Assembly (NCBI RefSeq): GCF_900104725.1
Contig: NZ_LT629758.1
Coordinates: forward strand, 2,790,001 to 2,854,000
Direction: 5' to 3'
Length of the DNA: 64,000 nt
Source of the DNA: Actinoplanes derwentensis
GTDB taxonomy: Bacteria > Actinomycetota > Actinomycetes > Mycobacteriales > Micromonosporaceae
Below are positions 25,960-33,923 of the stretch, in pieces. Position 1 is the stretch's first letter, and each line of letters opens with the position of its first letter. The position numbers were made by a program, and so were the translations under genes. The notes beneath the pieces are model-generated. The model saw only the letters and a list, made by a program, of their open reading frames with translations. It was not told the origin of the DNA and did no database searches.

Positions 25960-26042
25960 CAGCCGCTGACAGCTGCACGGCTCGACCTGTCAGCCCAGGT
26001 CAAGGGCATGATCGCGAATCCTGACAGAGGCGGTGCTGTCAG
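25955..26042. promoter_or_regulatory. Cluster of five CTGTCAG/CTGACAG sites
   Basis: CCTGACAG 25955, CTGACAG 25966, ACCTGTCAG 25985, CCTGACAG 26020 and CTGTCAG 26036 within 88 bp, ahead of the 26285 gene unit. Each matches at least seven bases of the ACCTGTCAGGT palindrome. Confidence 0.6.
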
Positions 26043-26047
26043 ATCAT

Positions 26048-26080
26048 GAAGCTACGGTGCAGCTTCTTCTCTTTCCTTTT
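26048..26080 (+). terminator. Rho-independent terminator with T-rich tail
   Basis: GAAGCT/AGCTTC stem (26048-26053 with 26061-26066) followed by TTCTCTTTCCTTTTTG. This is the clearest T-tract in the window and ends the replication-relaxation transcript. From 26081 to 26284 nothing else is recognised. Confidence 0.65.
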
Positions 26081-26284
26081 TGTTCGCACCGCCGCCCGTC
26101 TCGACCCGCCTCGCGGGACTGCCGGTGCCCGGCCCAGCTCACCCGTAGCCCACCGTCTCCGGTCGGCTCGTGATCTGCGCCCCGCGCATTCCTTTCGGCA
26201 GCTTCCCGCCGGTCCAGACGCCGCGATCCGGTGGCACCACCGCGCATCACCACCCCCAACCCGCTTCGCGAAGGGAGCACCGCC

Positions 26285-26986
26285 ATGCCCACGTCCGCCC
26301 CGCTGACCGATCAGATCGTCACTGTCTGCTTCAACCCCGGCGAGGACGCCGACTGGTTCGCCGCCAGTGAGAAGGTCAACGACCTCATGAATGCCAACGG
26401 CACCCCCGCCCGCCGGTTCCGTGTGCGGCACCGCAAGTTCATCGGCTGGCTGACCCGATTCCTCGGCTACTACCTGCTCGACGCCGCCCGTAAGTTCGGC
26501 GCCATCACCCTCGCTGCCGGAGGCCGTAAGAGCCGACTCGATCTGTCCGGCATGTCCATGATCGCCACGAACGAGGCCGTCGCCCGCTGGCGCGCCTGGA
26601 ACTACCACATCAACGCCACGACGAAGCCCGCCCGGCTCTGGGAGGACTTCCTCGCCCAGCACCACGCCGAACCGGCCAAGGTCAGCCTGGCCGAGGCCCG
26701 TCGCCGCTTCGAGCAGCAGCCCCGCGTCCTGGCGATGCTCGCCTTCAGCGGCGGCCACGTCTTCGACCCGTACGAGTTGTCGCTCTACCAGGCCGGCGAG
26801 GCCACCTACGCGGGCCTCTACTGGCGAGCCGCCCTTGTCGGCGACGCGCTGATCACCACCGACGGACGCATCATGCGGCCCGCCACCAACACCGCAGCCG
26901 ACCGGCTGCGGTTCCTCAACGAGGCGTGCATGTACCTGCGCACCCTGCACAACCGCGCACGGCTGTGCGCCGTCGCCATCGCCTGA
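26285..26986 (+). CDS. Hypothetical element protein
   Basis: 233 residues: DQIVTVCFNPGEDADWFAAS, then basic FRVRHRKFIGWLTRFLGYYL, SGMSMIATNEAVARWRAWNY and a C-terminal FLNEACMYLRTLHNRARLCA. Probably soluble, alpha-rich. No family recognised. ATG at 26285 with AAGGGAG SD; an earlier in-frame ATG (26231) lacks one. It opens a chain of small plus-strand genes that are mostly separated by hairpins, suggesting one transcript with processed or attenuated segments. Confidence 0.55.
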   Translation: MPTSAPLTDQIVTVCFNPGEDADWFAASEKVNDLMNANGTPARRFRVRHRKFIGWLTRFLGYYLLDAARKFGAITLAAGGRKSRLDLSGMSMIATNEAVARWRAWNYHINATTKPARLWEDFLAQHHAEPAKVSLAEARRRFEQQPRVLAMLAFSGGHVFDPYELSLYQAGEATYAGLYWRAALVGDALITTDGRIMRPATNTAADRLRFLNEACMYLRTLHNRARLCAVAIA

Positions 26987-27008
26987 CCCACCCCCTCCAC
27001 CGCACCTC

Positions 27009-27043
27009 GAAGACCGGCCACAGCTCCGCTGTGACCGGTCTTC
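27009..27043 (+). terminator. Intercistronic hairpin (16-bp stem, one mismatch)
   Basis: GAAGACCGGCCACAGC pairs with GCTGTGACCGGTCTTC across a 3-nt loop, 22 bp after the 26986 stop and 18 bp before the AAAGGAG of the next gene. It has no T-tract, so RNA processing or stabilisation is as likely as termination. Confidence 0.6.
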
Positions 27044-27076
27044 GGCGTGCCCGAACCATGTGAAAGGAGACCCGTG

Positions 27077-27664
27077 ATGTACCTCGACCTGGTGGAGAGG
27101 TGGATCGTCCGGACCACCGGGCGGACCCTCGACCAGCACGCCGCCGATCCCGTCCCGGCCGCCGCAGCGTTCCCGGCATCCGCGGATCAGGTTCGCCTCG
27201 CCCGTGAGGTGCTGCTCACGGCGGTGGACGAGTTGCGGACTCTGCTCATCAACGGCGACGACCTGAACAGCTCGCCCACGGTGCTGGCGGGCAGGCTCGA
27301 CGAGATCAGCGGCCACGTCAGCGACTACCACGGTGCGCGCCTTCACCTCGACCGGCTCATCACCGATCCCGACCGCACCGGACACGTCGCGACGAACCCG
27401 GTGCAGCCGGTCCGGCGCCGCTACGTCAACCCCGGCGACACCGTCCTGATCGTCCTGCCGCACCACGACTATCTGCGCAAGCAGAAGATCGCCGGACGAG
27501 CCGTACGGGCTCAGATCAACACGGCCGACGTCGAACTCGACCCCGCAGAGTTCCCCGGCCCCGTTCGCCTGAGCCACGGCATCGCCGGGATCTACCGCGA
27601 CCGCGTCGAGGACCGCCTCTACCACCTACGGGCCACCGGCGAACGCCGGATCTCCCGCCGCTGA
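27077..27664 (+). CDS. Hypothetical element protein
   Basis: 195 residues: YLDLVERWIVRTTGRTLDQH, QVRLAREVLLTAVDELRTLL, then a C-terminal half with VNPGDTVLIVLPHHDYLRKQ and PGPVRLSHGIAGIYRDRVED. The first half is helical, the second beta-like. No family recognised. ATG at 27077 follows AAAGGAGACCC; GTG at 27074 is possible. Confidence 0.5.
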   Translation: MYLDLVERWIVRTTGRTLDQHAADPVPAAAAFPASADQVRLAREVLLTAVDELRTLLINGDDLNSSPTVLAGRLDEISGHVSDYHGARLHLDRLITDPDRTGHVATNPVQPVRRRYVNPGDTVLIVLPHHDYLRKQKIAGRAVRAQINTADVELDPAEFPGPVRLSHGIAGIYRDRVEDRLYHLRATGERRISRR

Positions 27665-27803
27665 TCACCCCGGCCCATTCGCGCCGGGCGTTCACCCCTC
27701 GACTCGCGCGTGGCCACCCGTCGGTCGCACGCGCCGTCGAGAACCATCCCCAGCGCCGTCCGGTGCCGGGGCGTCACCCCTTATTCCCGAGGAGGGAAAC
27801 CCC

Positions 27804-29177
27804 ATGCAATTGCAGTCCCTGACGCCTGCCACCCAGGCCGTCCTCACAGCGCTGGCCGAACTCGGCCAGGGCAACGTCCACGAACTGGCCGAGAAATCGG
27901 GCAAGGCCCGGTCCACCACCGACAAGGCCATCCGAACCCTGGCCGACGCCGGTCTGATCGTCGAGATCGACCTCGGCGGCGACGCGGCCGAGGGCACACC
28001 CGCCCGCTGGACCCTGTCGGACGACACCGCCGCCGCGCTGGACGCGGCCGACATCGCCGACGAGAACACCGCCAGCCCGGACGAGCCGGCGGACGAGCCG
28101 GACTCCGACCCGGCCGACGAGGCAGCCAGCGACGAGAGTTCGCCGACCGGCGACGACGACAGCCAGCCTACGGAAACCGGTAACTCCGGCGACGAGGCCA
28201 CCGGCGAGCAGGCCACGTCCGACGGAGACGGCGACGGCCAAGGTGACGAGGACGACGGCGATGAGGACGACGGCGATGAGGACCAGGACCAGGATGATAA
28301 GGAGGACACGGACGCCCCGGCCACGGGCGAACCGCGTACGGTCGTTGCACCGCCCCGTCCCGGCGATCGCAAGGTCATGGCCATCAAGGGTGTCCTGGCC
28401 GAATTCGGCGACGACGGCGCGGCCGTCGACATGATCGTCGCCGAGAGCGGCATCAGCCACCCCACCACCATCCGGCTGCTCGACGCGATGCAGCAGGCCG
28501 ACGCCGCCCGCCGCCTGCCGCCCAAAACGGGCCAGCCCGAACGGTGGATCGCCGGACCGACCAAGGCATCCGAGGTCGACCCGAACCCGGAGCCGCCGCG
28601 CTGCGCGCTGTGCTTCCAGGTGATCCGCGGTGTCACGAGCACCCCGGCCGCCGTCGCCGCGGTACAGAGCCTGATCCGCACCGACGGAACCCTGCACATC
28701 GTCGGCCCGGACGACGAGGTCCACGCCGTCAAACTGCCGACTCGGCTGCCCCCGCGCACGCTGAACAACACCCCGATCCCCCTGGGGCACCGCAGCGACG
28801 CGACCGCCAACGCCGACGGCAACCAGCCCTTCCAGCGCGGCGAGTTGGAGAAGCTGACCGTCGCCGAGCTGGCCGCCCGCCCCGGCCAGCCGATGACTCC
28901 GCAGGAGATCGCCACCGCGATCAGCGCGAAGCTGGGCGGTCGCAACGTCAGCTCCGGCGCGGTGCGCAACAACTGCACCAAGGCCGCCGCCGCGGGCAAC
29001 ATCCTGCTGGTCTCCGAAGCGCCGCTGACCTTCGTCTTCCCGAAGCCCGTCGTCAACGACGACACCGGCGACGCCGAGACGGAAGCCGAGCAGAACGACC
29101 ACGGCGACGGTTCGGGCGACGACCAGGCCGAGCAGACCGACAACAACCAGGACAGCGGCGACGCCCAGCAGTCCTGA
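27804..29177 (+). CDS. Winged-helix protein with long acidic linker
   Basis: 457 residues in three parts. Residues 1-75 form a MarR/IclR-like winged helix (AVLTALAELGQGNVHELAEK, STTDKAIRTLADAGLIVEID). About 80-170 is a very acidic, repetitive linker (many GDEDDGDED units). The C-terminal half has two more helix-turn-helix-like units (AIKGVLAEFGDDGAAVDMIV; LAARPGQPMTPQEIATAISA) and ends in an acidic tail. SD GAGGAGGG. The next gene encodes a shorter relative of its last domain. A DNA-binding regulator or chromatin-like element protein; a candidate reader of the CTGTCAG sites (inference). Confidence 0.6.
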   Translation: MQLQSLTPATQAVLTALAELGQGNVHELAEKSGKARSTTDKAIRTLADAGLIVEIDLGGDAAEGTPARWTLSDDTAAALDAADIADENTASPDEPADEPDSDPADEAASDESSPTGDDDSQPTETGNSGDEATGEQATSDGDGDGQGDEDDGDEDDGDEDQDQDDKEDTDAPATGEPRTVVAPPRPGDRKVMAIKGVLAEFGDDGAAVDMIVAESGISHPTTIRLLDAMQQADAARRLPPKTGQPERWIAGPTKASEVDPNPEPPRCALCFQVIRGVTSTPAAVAAVQSLIRTDGTLHIVGPDDEVHAVKLPTRLPPRTLNNTPIPLGHRSDATANADGNQPFQRGELEKLTVAELAARPGQPMTPQEIATAISAKLGGRNVSSGAVRNNCTKAAAAGNILLVSEAPLTFVFPKPVVNDDTGDAETEAEQNDHGDGSGDDQAEQTDNNQDSGDAQQS

Positions 29178-29192
29178 CCGATTCCCAACCTC

Positions 29193-29224
29193 GCGGGGCC
29201 GAGCGCACATGCGCCCGGCCCCGC
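29193..29224 (+). terminator. Intercistronic hairpin
   Basis: GCGGGGCCG (29193) pairs with CGGCCCCGC (to 29224), with inner GCGC/GCGC and one mismatch. The AGAGGAG SD of the next gene follows within 15 bp. Confidence 0.6.
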
Positions 29225-29251
29225 ACCCGTTCCACGAGAGGAGCAACATCC

Positions 29252-29806
29252 ATGACCGACCTCCCCGGAGCCGGTTCCGGCGCACCGGCCGACCGACCCG
29301 CAGTAGTCGGCAGCACCAGGCAACACCACACGCCGCCGGGCGACGGTCCTCGGCAGCCGTACGATCAGCTAGACAACGAGTCGGCGCAGATCATGCGCGC
29401 GATGCCCGACCGTGGCTCCGTAACGCCGGAGCAACTGGCCGCGCGCACGGGGCTCCCGCTGCGCATCGTGCTACGGCGGCTGCCCTTGCTGGAACTGGCG
29501 GACCTCGTGCACCGCCACGACGGCGGTGTGGCCTTGGCCAAAGGCGACAGCCAGGTCGATGCGGCGTCGGCTGACCTGGTCAGCGCCTACTGCGCCGCCA
29601 ACCCCGGCCAGCCGCTGAAACCGTACGAGATCGCCCGAGGCATCACGGCTGCGACCGGCCGTCACCTCGGCACGGCCGCTGTCCTCAACTGCTGCCTGCT
29701 CCTGACGTCCACTGGCAGCCTCGCCCAGGTCGCCGAAGCACCGATCGCGTTCGCCTTCCCGACGGCCAGGATGCCGGCCGACGAAGACCGCACCCCTCAG
29801 CCCTGA
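29252..29806 (+). CDS. Winged-helix protein, short relative of the 27804 gene product
   Basis: 184 residues. Residues ~40-95: SAQIMRAMPDRGSVTPEQLA, then RTGLPLRIVLRRLPLLELAD, a winged-helix. The second half ANPGQPLKPYEIARGITAAT, then AQVAEAPIAFAFPTARM, parallels the C-terminal domain of the preceding protein (RPGQPMTPQEIATAIS, SEAPLTFVFPKP). So the two genes share ancestry. ATG at 29252 with AGAGGAG SD. Possible regulator. Confidence 0.55.
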   Translation: MTDLPGAGSGAPADRPAVVGSTRQHHTPPGDGPRQPYDQLDNESAQIMRAMPDRGSVTPEQLAARTGLPLRIVLRRLPLLELADLVHRHDGGVALAKGDSQVDAASADLVSAYCAANPGQPLKPYEIARGITAATGRHLGTAAVLNCCLLLTSTGSLAQVAEAPIAFAFPTARMPADEDRTPQP

Positions 29807-29828
29807 CTGACCACCCACTCATTCCATC

Positions 29829-29856
29829 GCGGGGCCGAGCGTCTGCTCGGCCCCGC
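29829..29856 (+). terminator. Perfect 12-bp intercistronic hairpin
   Basis: GCGGGGCCGAGC with its exact complement around GTCT. It is nearly the same sequence as the hairpin at 29193, again followed closely by AAAGGAG. Confidence 0.65.
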
Positions 29857-29879
29857 ACCTGTATCCGAAAGGAGCTTTC

Positions 29880-30869
29880 ATGCCACACGAACTCGAGCAA
29901 TTCGCCGATGGCAGTACCGCGTTCGCCAGCGCCCGCCTGTCGGCCTGGCACCGGCTCGGCACCGTCACCCAGAACACCATGAAGGCCGAAGAGATCATGG
30001 CCGCCGCCCAGCTCGGCAACTGGGGCGTACGGACCATCCGCACGGTCGGCATCGACATCGTCGACGGCGTCGAGGTGCACATCCCCGCTGACGATAAGCA
30101 GATGACCGTACGCCGCAACCCGGTCACCGGGGCCACGGAGTATCTGGGCATCGTCGGCACCGACTACACCGTGGTCCAGAACGAGCAGTGCGCCGAGATG
30201 CTCGACCGACTCGTGGACCAGGTCGGCGGCGCCCACTTCGAGACGGCCGGCAGTCTGCGGCGCGGTAAGAGCGTATTCGTCACGCTCAAGCTGCCCGACG
30301 CGATGCAGATCGCCGGAGTCGACCGGATGGACCTCTACCTGATCGGCACCACCAGCCACGACGGGACCGCCGCGCTGCGGGTGGACGCCAGCCCGATCCG
30401 GGTCGTGTGCGCCAACACCCAGCGAGCCGCGTTCGAGGCGGCGGTCGGGCACTACACCTTCCGGCACACCTCGAACGTCGGCTCCCAGATCAGCCAGGCC
30501 CGCGAAGCGCTCGGGCTGATGTGGAAATACATGGACACCTTCGAGAAGGCCGCCGAGCGGATGCTGAATACTCCGCTGCTCATGCGGGAGTTCGAGCAGG
30601 TCGTCGGGCAGGTGTGGCCGGTCAAGGACAACGCCTCCGACACCACCCGCCGCAACGCCAAGCAGCGGCTCGGCACCCTGAAGTACCTAATCACCGAGGC
30701 CGACACCCAGAAGGCCATCACGGGCAGCCGGTGGGCCGGCTACCAGGCCATCACCGAGTACCTGGACCACTACCAGCCCGCCAAGAACGAACTGGTCCGC
30801 GCCAACCGCGTGCTCACCGGCACCACCGGCGATCTCAAGCTCGTCGCCTTCGACCTGCTGAAGGTCTAA
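29880..30869 (+). CDS. DUF932 (phage/plasmid-like) protein
   Basis: 329 residues. It begins LEQFADGSTAFASARLSAWH, then RLGTVTQN, and has GATEYLGIVGTDYTVVQNEQ and RVVCANTQRAAFEAA, the DUF932/TIGR03299 landmarks: W-H-x-LG near the start, a VG-x-Y-x-VxQN motif, and V-C-x-NT later. Such proteins sit on phages and plasmids and may assist replication or recombination; their biochemistry is not settled. ATG at 29880 with AAAGGAG SD, flanked by hairpins on both sides. Confidence 0.85.
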   Translation: MPHELEQFADGSTAFASARLSAWHRLGTVTQNTMKAEEIMAAAQLGNWGVRTIRTVGIDIVDGVEVHIPADDKQMTVRRNPVTGATEYLGIVGTDYTVVQNEQCAEMLDRLVDQVGGAHFETAGSLRRGKSVFVTLKLPDAMQIAGVDRMDLYLIGTTSHDGTAALRVDASPIRVVCANTQRAAFEAAVGHYTFRHTSNVGSQISQAREALGLMWKYMDTFEKAAERMLNTPLLMREFEQVVGQVWPVKDNASDTTRRNAKQRLGTLKYLITEADTQKAITGSRWAGYQAITEYLDHYQPAKNELVRANRVLTGTTGDLKLVAFDLLKV

Positions 30870-30890
30870 CCACCAACCCTCCACCCGCCT

Positions 30891-30926
30891 GGGGCGTGTT
30901 GAGCCCGCGCGGGGCCAACACGCCCC
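30891..30926 (+). terminator. Intercistronic hairpin
   Basis: GGGGCGTGTTG (30891-30901) pairs with CAACACGCCCC (30916-30926), with an additional GC-rich inner stem. AAAGGA of the next gene lies 14 bp downstream. Confidence 0.6.
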
Positions 30927-30955
30927 GGCTCGTACCCGCGAAAGGACACGAGCTG

Positions 30956-31363
30956 ATGATCGCGATAACCCCTCATCTGCGGCATCCCCGCGACCCGCGC
31001 CAGTCGGTCTGCGGGATCCCCGTCGACAAGGTCCGCCGGTGGGAGACCGAAGATCCGCCCCGAGCCCACACCTGCGAGGACTGCCTCACCCAGTACGAGG
31101 AGGCGGCCCGGCCCGACGACGCCAACCACCCGATCGGCGACGCCACCCTCATCGACACGCTGCGCCGCATCGTCGCCGAGCGCCAGTACGCCAAGATCGA
31201 CGGGGTCCTGGTCGACGTCTGGTCCGCCAGCGTCACTGTCCTGATATGGGACAACCTGCGCGAGGACAAACGGCAACGCCTCCTGAAACTGCCCTCGCAC
31301 GAGCTGATCTTGCGATGCATCCGCATCTATACGTCCCTCGCCACGAAGCGAGGCGAACGATGA
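30956..31363 (+). CDS. Hypothetical protein
   Basis: 135 residues: SVCGIPVDKVRRWETEDPPR, then AHTCEDCLTQYEEAAR, a possible C-x2-C with an earlier Cys. Later DATLIDTLRRIVAERQYAKI and KLPSHELILRCIRIYTSL. No family recognised. ATG at 30956 (AAAGGA SD). Its stop overlaps the start of the next gene by ATGA. Confidence 0.5.
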   Translation: MIAITPHLRHPRDPRQSVCGIPVDKVRRWETEDPPRAHTCEDCLTQYEEAARPDDANHPIGDATLIDTLRRIVAERQYAKIDGVLVDVWSASVTVLIWDNLREDKRQRLLKLPSHELILRCIRIYTSLATKRGER

Positions 31364-31800
31364 CAGACAGGCAGCCACAGTGGTTCCACTTCGGCCCGTA
31401 CGTCTTCGACATCGACGCCGCCCTGGCGCTGATCGACGCCGCGCTCCGCGACACCCTCGCCCTCGACGTCACGGCATGGGCGACCGGGTACGGCCTGACC
31501 CGTCTCGACGATTCCGACCGCACGACGGCCAATCTCATCGGTCCTACCTCCGACGGCCTCGACCGGCTGTACGCGATGAGCACCGACCTGACCAACCCGG
31601 TGCTGCTCGGCATGGTCCGTATCGGCGACCAGTCGCCCGCCGCGCTGCTGATCGACGGCGTACACCGGCTCTACCACGCCTGGCGCAAAGGCATACCGCA
31701 ACTGCCGGCCTACCTGCTCACCGTCGAGGAAACCCGAGCCGTCCAGCACGACAAGCTCCTCGGCCCCGGCGGCACCAGCCTCATCCGCCCCGACTCCTGA
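31360..31800 (+). CDS. ParB-N-like small protein
   Basis: 146 residues. The segment PAALLIDGVHRLYHAWRKGI resembles the (I/L)x-DG-x-HR-x-x-A core of ParB/sulfiredoxin-like nucleotide-binding domains; PAYLLTVEETRAVQHD continues it. The N-terminal half (FHFGPYVFDIDAALALIDAA) is not typical, and no DNA-binding HTH follows, so a partition role is uncertain. Co-translated with the preceding gene. Confidence 0.5.
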   Translation: MTDRQPQWFHFGPYVFDIDAALALIDAALRDTLALDVTAWATGYGLTRLDDSDRTTANLIGPTSDGLDRLYAMSTDLTNPVLLGMVRIGDQSPAALLIDGVHRLYHAWRKGIPQLPAYLLTVEETRAVQHDKLLGPGGTSLIRPDS

Positions 31801-31837
31801 CCACCGACACCCCCGTCGACATCGATACGGAGACACG

Positions 31838-32179
31838 ATGCTGACCTACCTGATGCCATGGCAGCGCCCATGCGACTGCCGCTGCCCCGTGCACCACAAG
31901 CGGACCCGGCTCACCTACGACGAGTTCGGCTGCGCGTGCACGATCGCTTGCGCCACCCAGCCCCTCACCCTGCTGGCCGACCGCTGGAACTGCGCGCTCT
32001 TCCTCGACCAAGCCGGTTACCTCTGGCAGGTTCCCGCCCTGACTGACGGCACCTGGGACTGGGGGAACGCCGGAGAGATCGACACCCGGCACGACTTCTA
32101 CCACGCGAGCGTGGTGATCGAGAGCCGGTTGCGGGAGCTCGTTCACGTGCTCGCGAACCCCGAGGTCTTCAACCTCTGA
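31838..32179 (+). CDS. Cysteine-rich hypothetical protein, first of a tandem pair
   Basis: 113 residues. CDCRCPVHHKRTR, then GCACTIACATQPLTLL, then CALFLDQAGYLWQVPAL, GTWDWG. The Cys/His pattern in the first 45 residues may bind zinc. The protein at 32259 has the same length and the same skeleton, so the pair arose by duplication. No family recognised. Confidence 0.55.
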   Translation: MLTYLMPWQRPCDCRCPVHHKRTRLTYDEFGCACTIACATQPLTLLADRWNCALFLDQAGYLWQVPALTDGTWDWGNAGEIDTRHDFYHASVVIESRLRELVHVLANPEVFNL

Positions 32180-32195
32180 AACCTGCAAATCCAAG

Positions 32196-32221
32196 GTGGG
32201 CCGCCCGCGCGGGCGGCCCAC
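32196..32221 (+). terminator. Perfect 26-bp palindrome hairpin with T-run
   Basis: GTGGGCCGCCCGC followed directly by its reverse complement, then GGCCCTTTTGTG. Strong intrinsic terminator candidate between the two paralogues. Confidence 0.75.
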
Positions 32222-32258
32222 GGCCCTTTTGTGTTTCACGACCCTTGGGGAGACAGCT

Positions 32259-32600
32259 ATGTACCAGACCCCTCGCCCGGCCTACGACCTCGCCTGCGAT
32301 TGCAACTGCCCCATCCACCGCGGGCTACCGCGCTCGGCCTACAACGCGCCGGGCTGCCGGTGCCTGACCAGCTGCGCCAGCCAGCCCATAACCGTGCTCG
32401 CTCCACAGATCAACGGCGCGTTGTTCCTCGACCGCGCCGACGCGCTCTGGTTCGTGCCCGCCTTGCAGCCGGGGCACTGGGACTGGCGCTGCGCAACCCC
32501 CGTCACCGACGGCCACCCACTGGCCGACGCCGACACCCTCGTCAGCACGTTGCTGGCCGAGGTGCACGCCCGGCTGGTCGCGTTCACGCACTGCCTCTGA
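32259..32600 (+). CDS. Cysteine-rich hypothetical protein, second of a tandem pair
   Basis: 113 residues. CDCNCPIHRGLPR, then GCRCLTSCASQPITVL, then GALFLDRADALWFVPAL, HWDW. Positions of all six early cysteines and of the LFLD-A-LW-VPAL and WDW motifs match the 31838 product. C-termini differ. ATG at 32259; nearest purine-rich stretch GGGGAGA. Confidence 0.55.
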   Translation: MYQTPRPAYDLACDCNCPIHRGLPRSAYNAPGCRCLTSCASQPITVLAPQINGALFLDRADALWFVPALQPGHWDWRCATPVTDGHPLADADTLVSTLLAEVHARLVAFTHCL

Positions 32601-32623
32601 CCAATCCCTGATCGCCTTCCTCC

Positions 32624-32660
32624 GGCCGGCCGCGCACCCGCGCGCAGCCCGGCCCTTTTT
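32624..32660 (+). terminator. GC-rich hairpin followed by TTTTT
   Basis: GGCCGG (32624) pairs with CCGGCC (to 32654) around an inner GCGC/GCGC stem, followed by CTTTTTG. Probable terminator after the second Cys-rich gene. Confidence 0.6.
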
Positions 32661-32683
32661 GTCTTCACCGAAAGGCATCGCCT

Positions 32684-33742
32684 ATGACCAAGGCCATCCT
32701 CGGCATCGTCACCATCGTCATCCTCGCCTGCCTCGGACTGCCCATGCTGCTGCTGTCCGCCGTGATGGGCGGCGGCTCCGGAGCATGCACGGTCGCCACC
32801 ACGCCGAGTACCGACACGTCCGGACAACCGGCGGACACTACGAAATGGGACACCAACCAAATCAACATCGCCGTGACCATCATCGAGGTCGGCGTCACCA
32901 AAGGCGTCGGCAGCTGGGGCCAGACCATCGCCCTCGCGGTCGCCATGCAGGAATCCGGACTACGGAACCTGCCCTACCTCGGGGCCGACAACGACCACGA
33001 CTCCATCGGCGTCTTCCAGCAGCGCCCAAGCCAAGGATGGGGCACACCCGAGCAACTGGCCGATCCCGCGTACCAGGCGGGCAAGTTCTACGACAAACTC
33101 AAGACCATCACCGGGTGGCAGACAATGCCGCTCACGGAGGCGGCCCAGGCGGTCCAGGTGAGCGCCTATCCCGACGCGTACGCAAAGTGGACCAACGACG
33201 CTATCGCCTTAGTTGATCAATACGGGGCCGGTGAGATCGGCCTCGACTGCTCAGCGATGCCGTTCGGCAGCGCCGAACCGGCGCCCCGCAACCCGGACGG
33301 CTCCTGGCCCGAGGAGACATGCTCCATCATTCCGGACCCGACGACCGGAACCGGCTGTCTCACCCCGCGCACCCTGCATCTCGTCCAGCAGACCACTGCC
33401 GCCGGCTGGCCGAAGCCCAGTTGCTACCGCGTGGACGACCACGGGGAACACCCCAAAGGCCGGGCGTGTGACTTTATGATGACCTCCGGCGGCGAAGCGA
33501 CCGGCGCGCAGAAGGCCAGAGGGGACGCGATGGCGGCCTGGGCCGTAGCCAACGCCGACCGCCTCGGCATCAAGTACGTCATCTGGTTCCGGATGATCTG
33601 GACACCCGAACAGAGATGGCACGCCTACGACAACCCCTATGGGAGCGACGATCCGTCCGGCTGGCACACCAACCACGTCCACATCTCGATGTACTATTCT
33701 GACAAAATTGCATATGCACTGATTTGTTCGATATGCAGGTGA
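32684..33742 (+). CDS. VirB1-like cell-wall hydrolase (transglycosylase-type) with unusual C-terminal tail
   Basis: 352 residues. One N-terminal helix (AILGIVTIVILACLGLPMLL) exports it. Residues ~60-165: IALAVAMQESGLRNLPYLGA, then SIGVFQQRPSQGWGTPEQLA, a lytic-transglycosylase-like catalytic domain (Glu in QESG). Residues ~220-340: TPRTLHLVQQTTAAGWPKPS, later KGRACDFMM and HTNHVHISMY, an ARB_07466-like C-domain. It would open peptidoglycan for the T4SS. The last 16 residues (YSDKIAYALICSICR) are encoded by AT-rich DNA and lie beyond the usual HVHIS end, suggesting the original 3' end was replaced at a junction near 33690. Confidence 0.82.
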   Translation: MTKAILGIVTIVILACLGLPMLLLSAVMGGGSGACTVATTPSTDTSGQPADTTKWDTNQINIAVTIIEVGVTKGVGSWGQTIALAVAMQESGLRNLPYLGADNDHDSIGVFQQRPSQGWGTPEQLADPAYQAGKFYDKLKTITGWQTMPLTEAAQAVQVSAYPDAYAKWTNDAIALVDQYGAGEIGLDCSAMPFGSAEPAPRNPDGSWPEETCSIIPDPTTGTGCLTPRTLHLVQQTTAAGWPKPSCYRVDDHGEHPKGRACDFMMTSGGEATGAQKARGDAMAAWAVANADRLGIKYVIWFRMIWTPEQRWHAYDNPYGSDDPSGWHTNHVHISMYYSDKIAYALICSICR

Positions 33743-33856
33743 CAGCACGTAGACATCGTTTGTCGAAGTGGTCTGAAAATGGCTTGAGCGGGCGGGCCAC
33801 CCAGAGCAGCGGACGCTCACACCAGCAAGGCATCGGAAGATGTCACTGTAGTTGTT

Positions 33857-33875
33857 CCTGGCCACTACGGCCAGG
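33857..33875 (-). terminator. Short hairpin after the CHAT-TPR gene
   Basis: CCTGGCC/GGCCAGG with a 5-nt loop, about 50 bp beyond the stop at 33924. Modest strength. The rest of the 33743-33923 gap is AT-richer than its surroundings and holds no gene. Confidence 0.4.
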
Positions 33876-33923
33876 CCGGGACGGTAGATTCCGGGGACGC
33901 GCCCTCGGTCGGGCTGAGGGTGA

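Noticed and set aside
26039..29329. Long minus-strand frames opposite the small plus-strand genes
   Set aside because: No RBS, no domain, composition typical of reverse-frame reads in GC-rich DNA; the plus-strand genes have SD sequences and hairpins.
9660..33742. Prophage
   Set aside because: No capsid, terminase, portal or tail genes; VirB4, VirD4-like, TrbL and PrgI proteins indicate conjugation instead.
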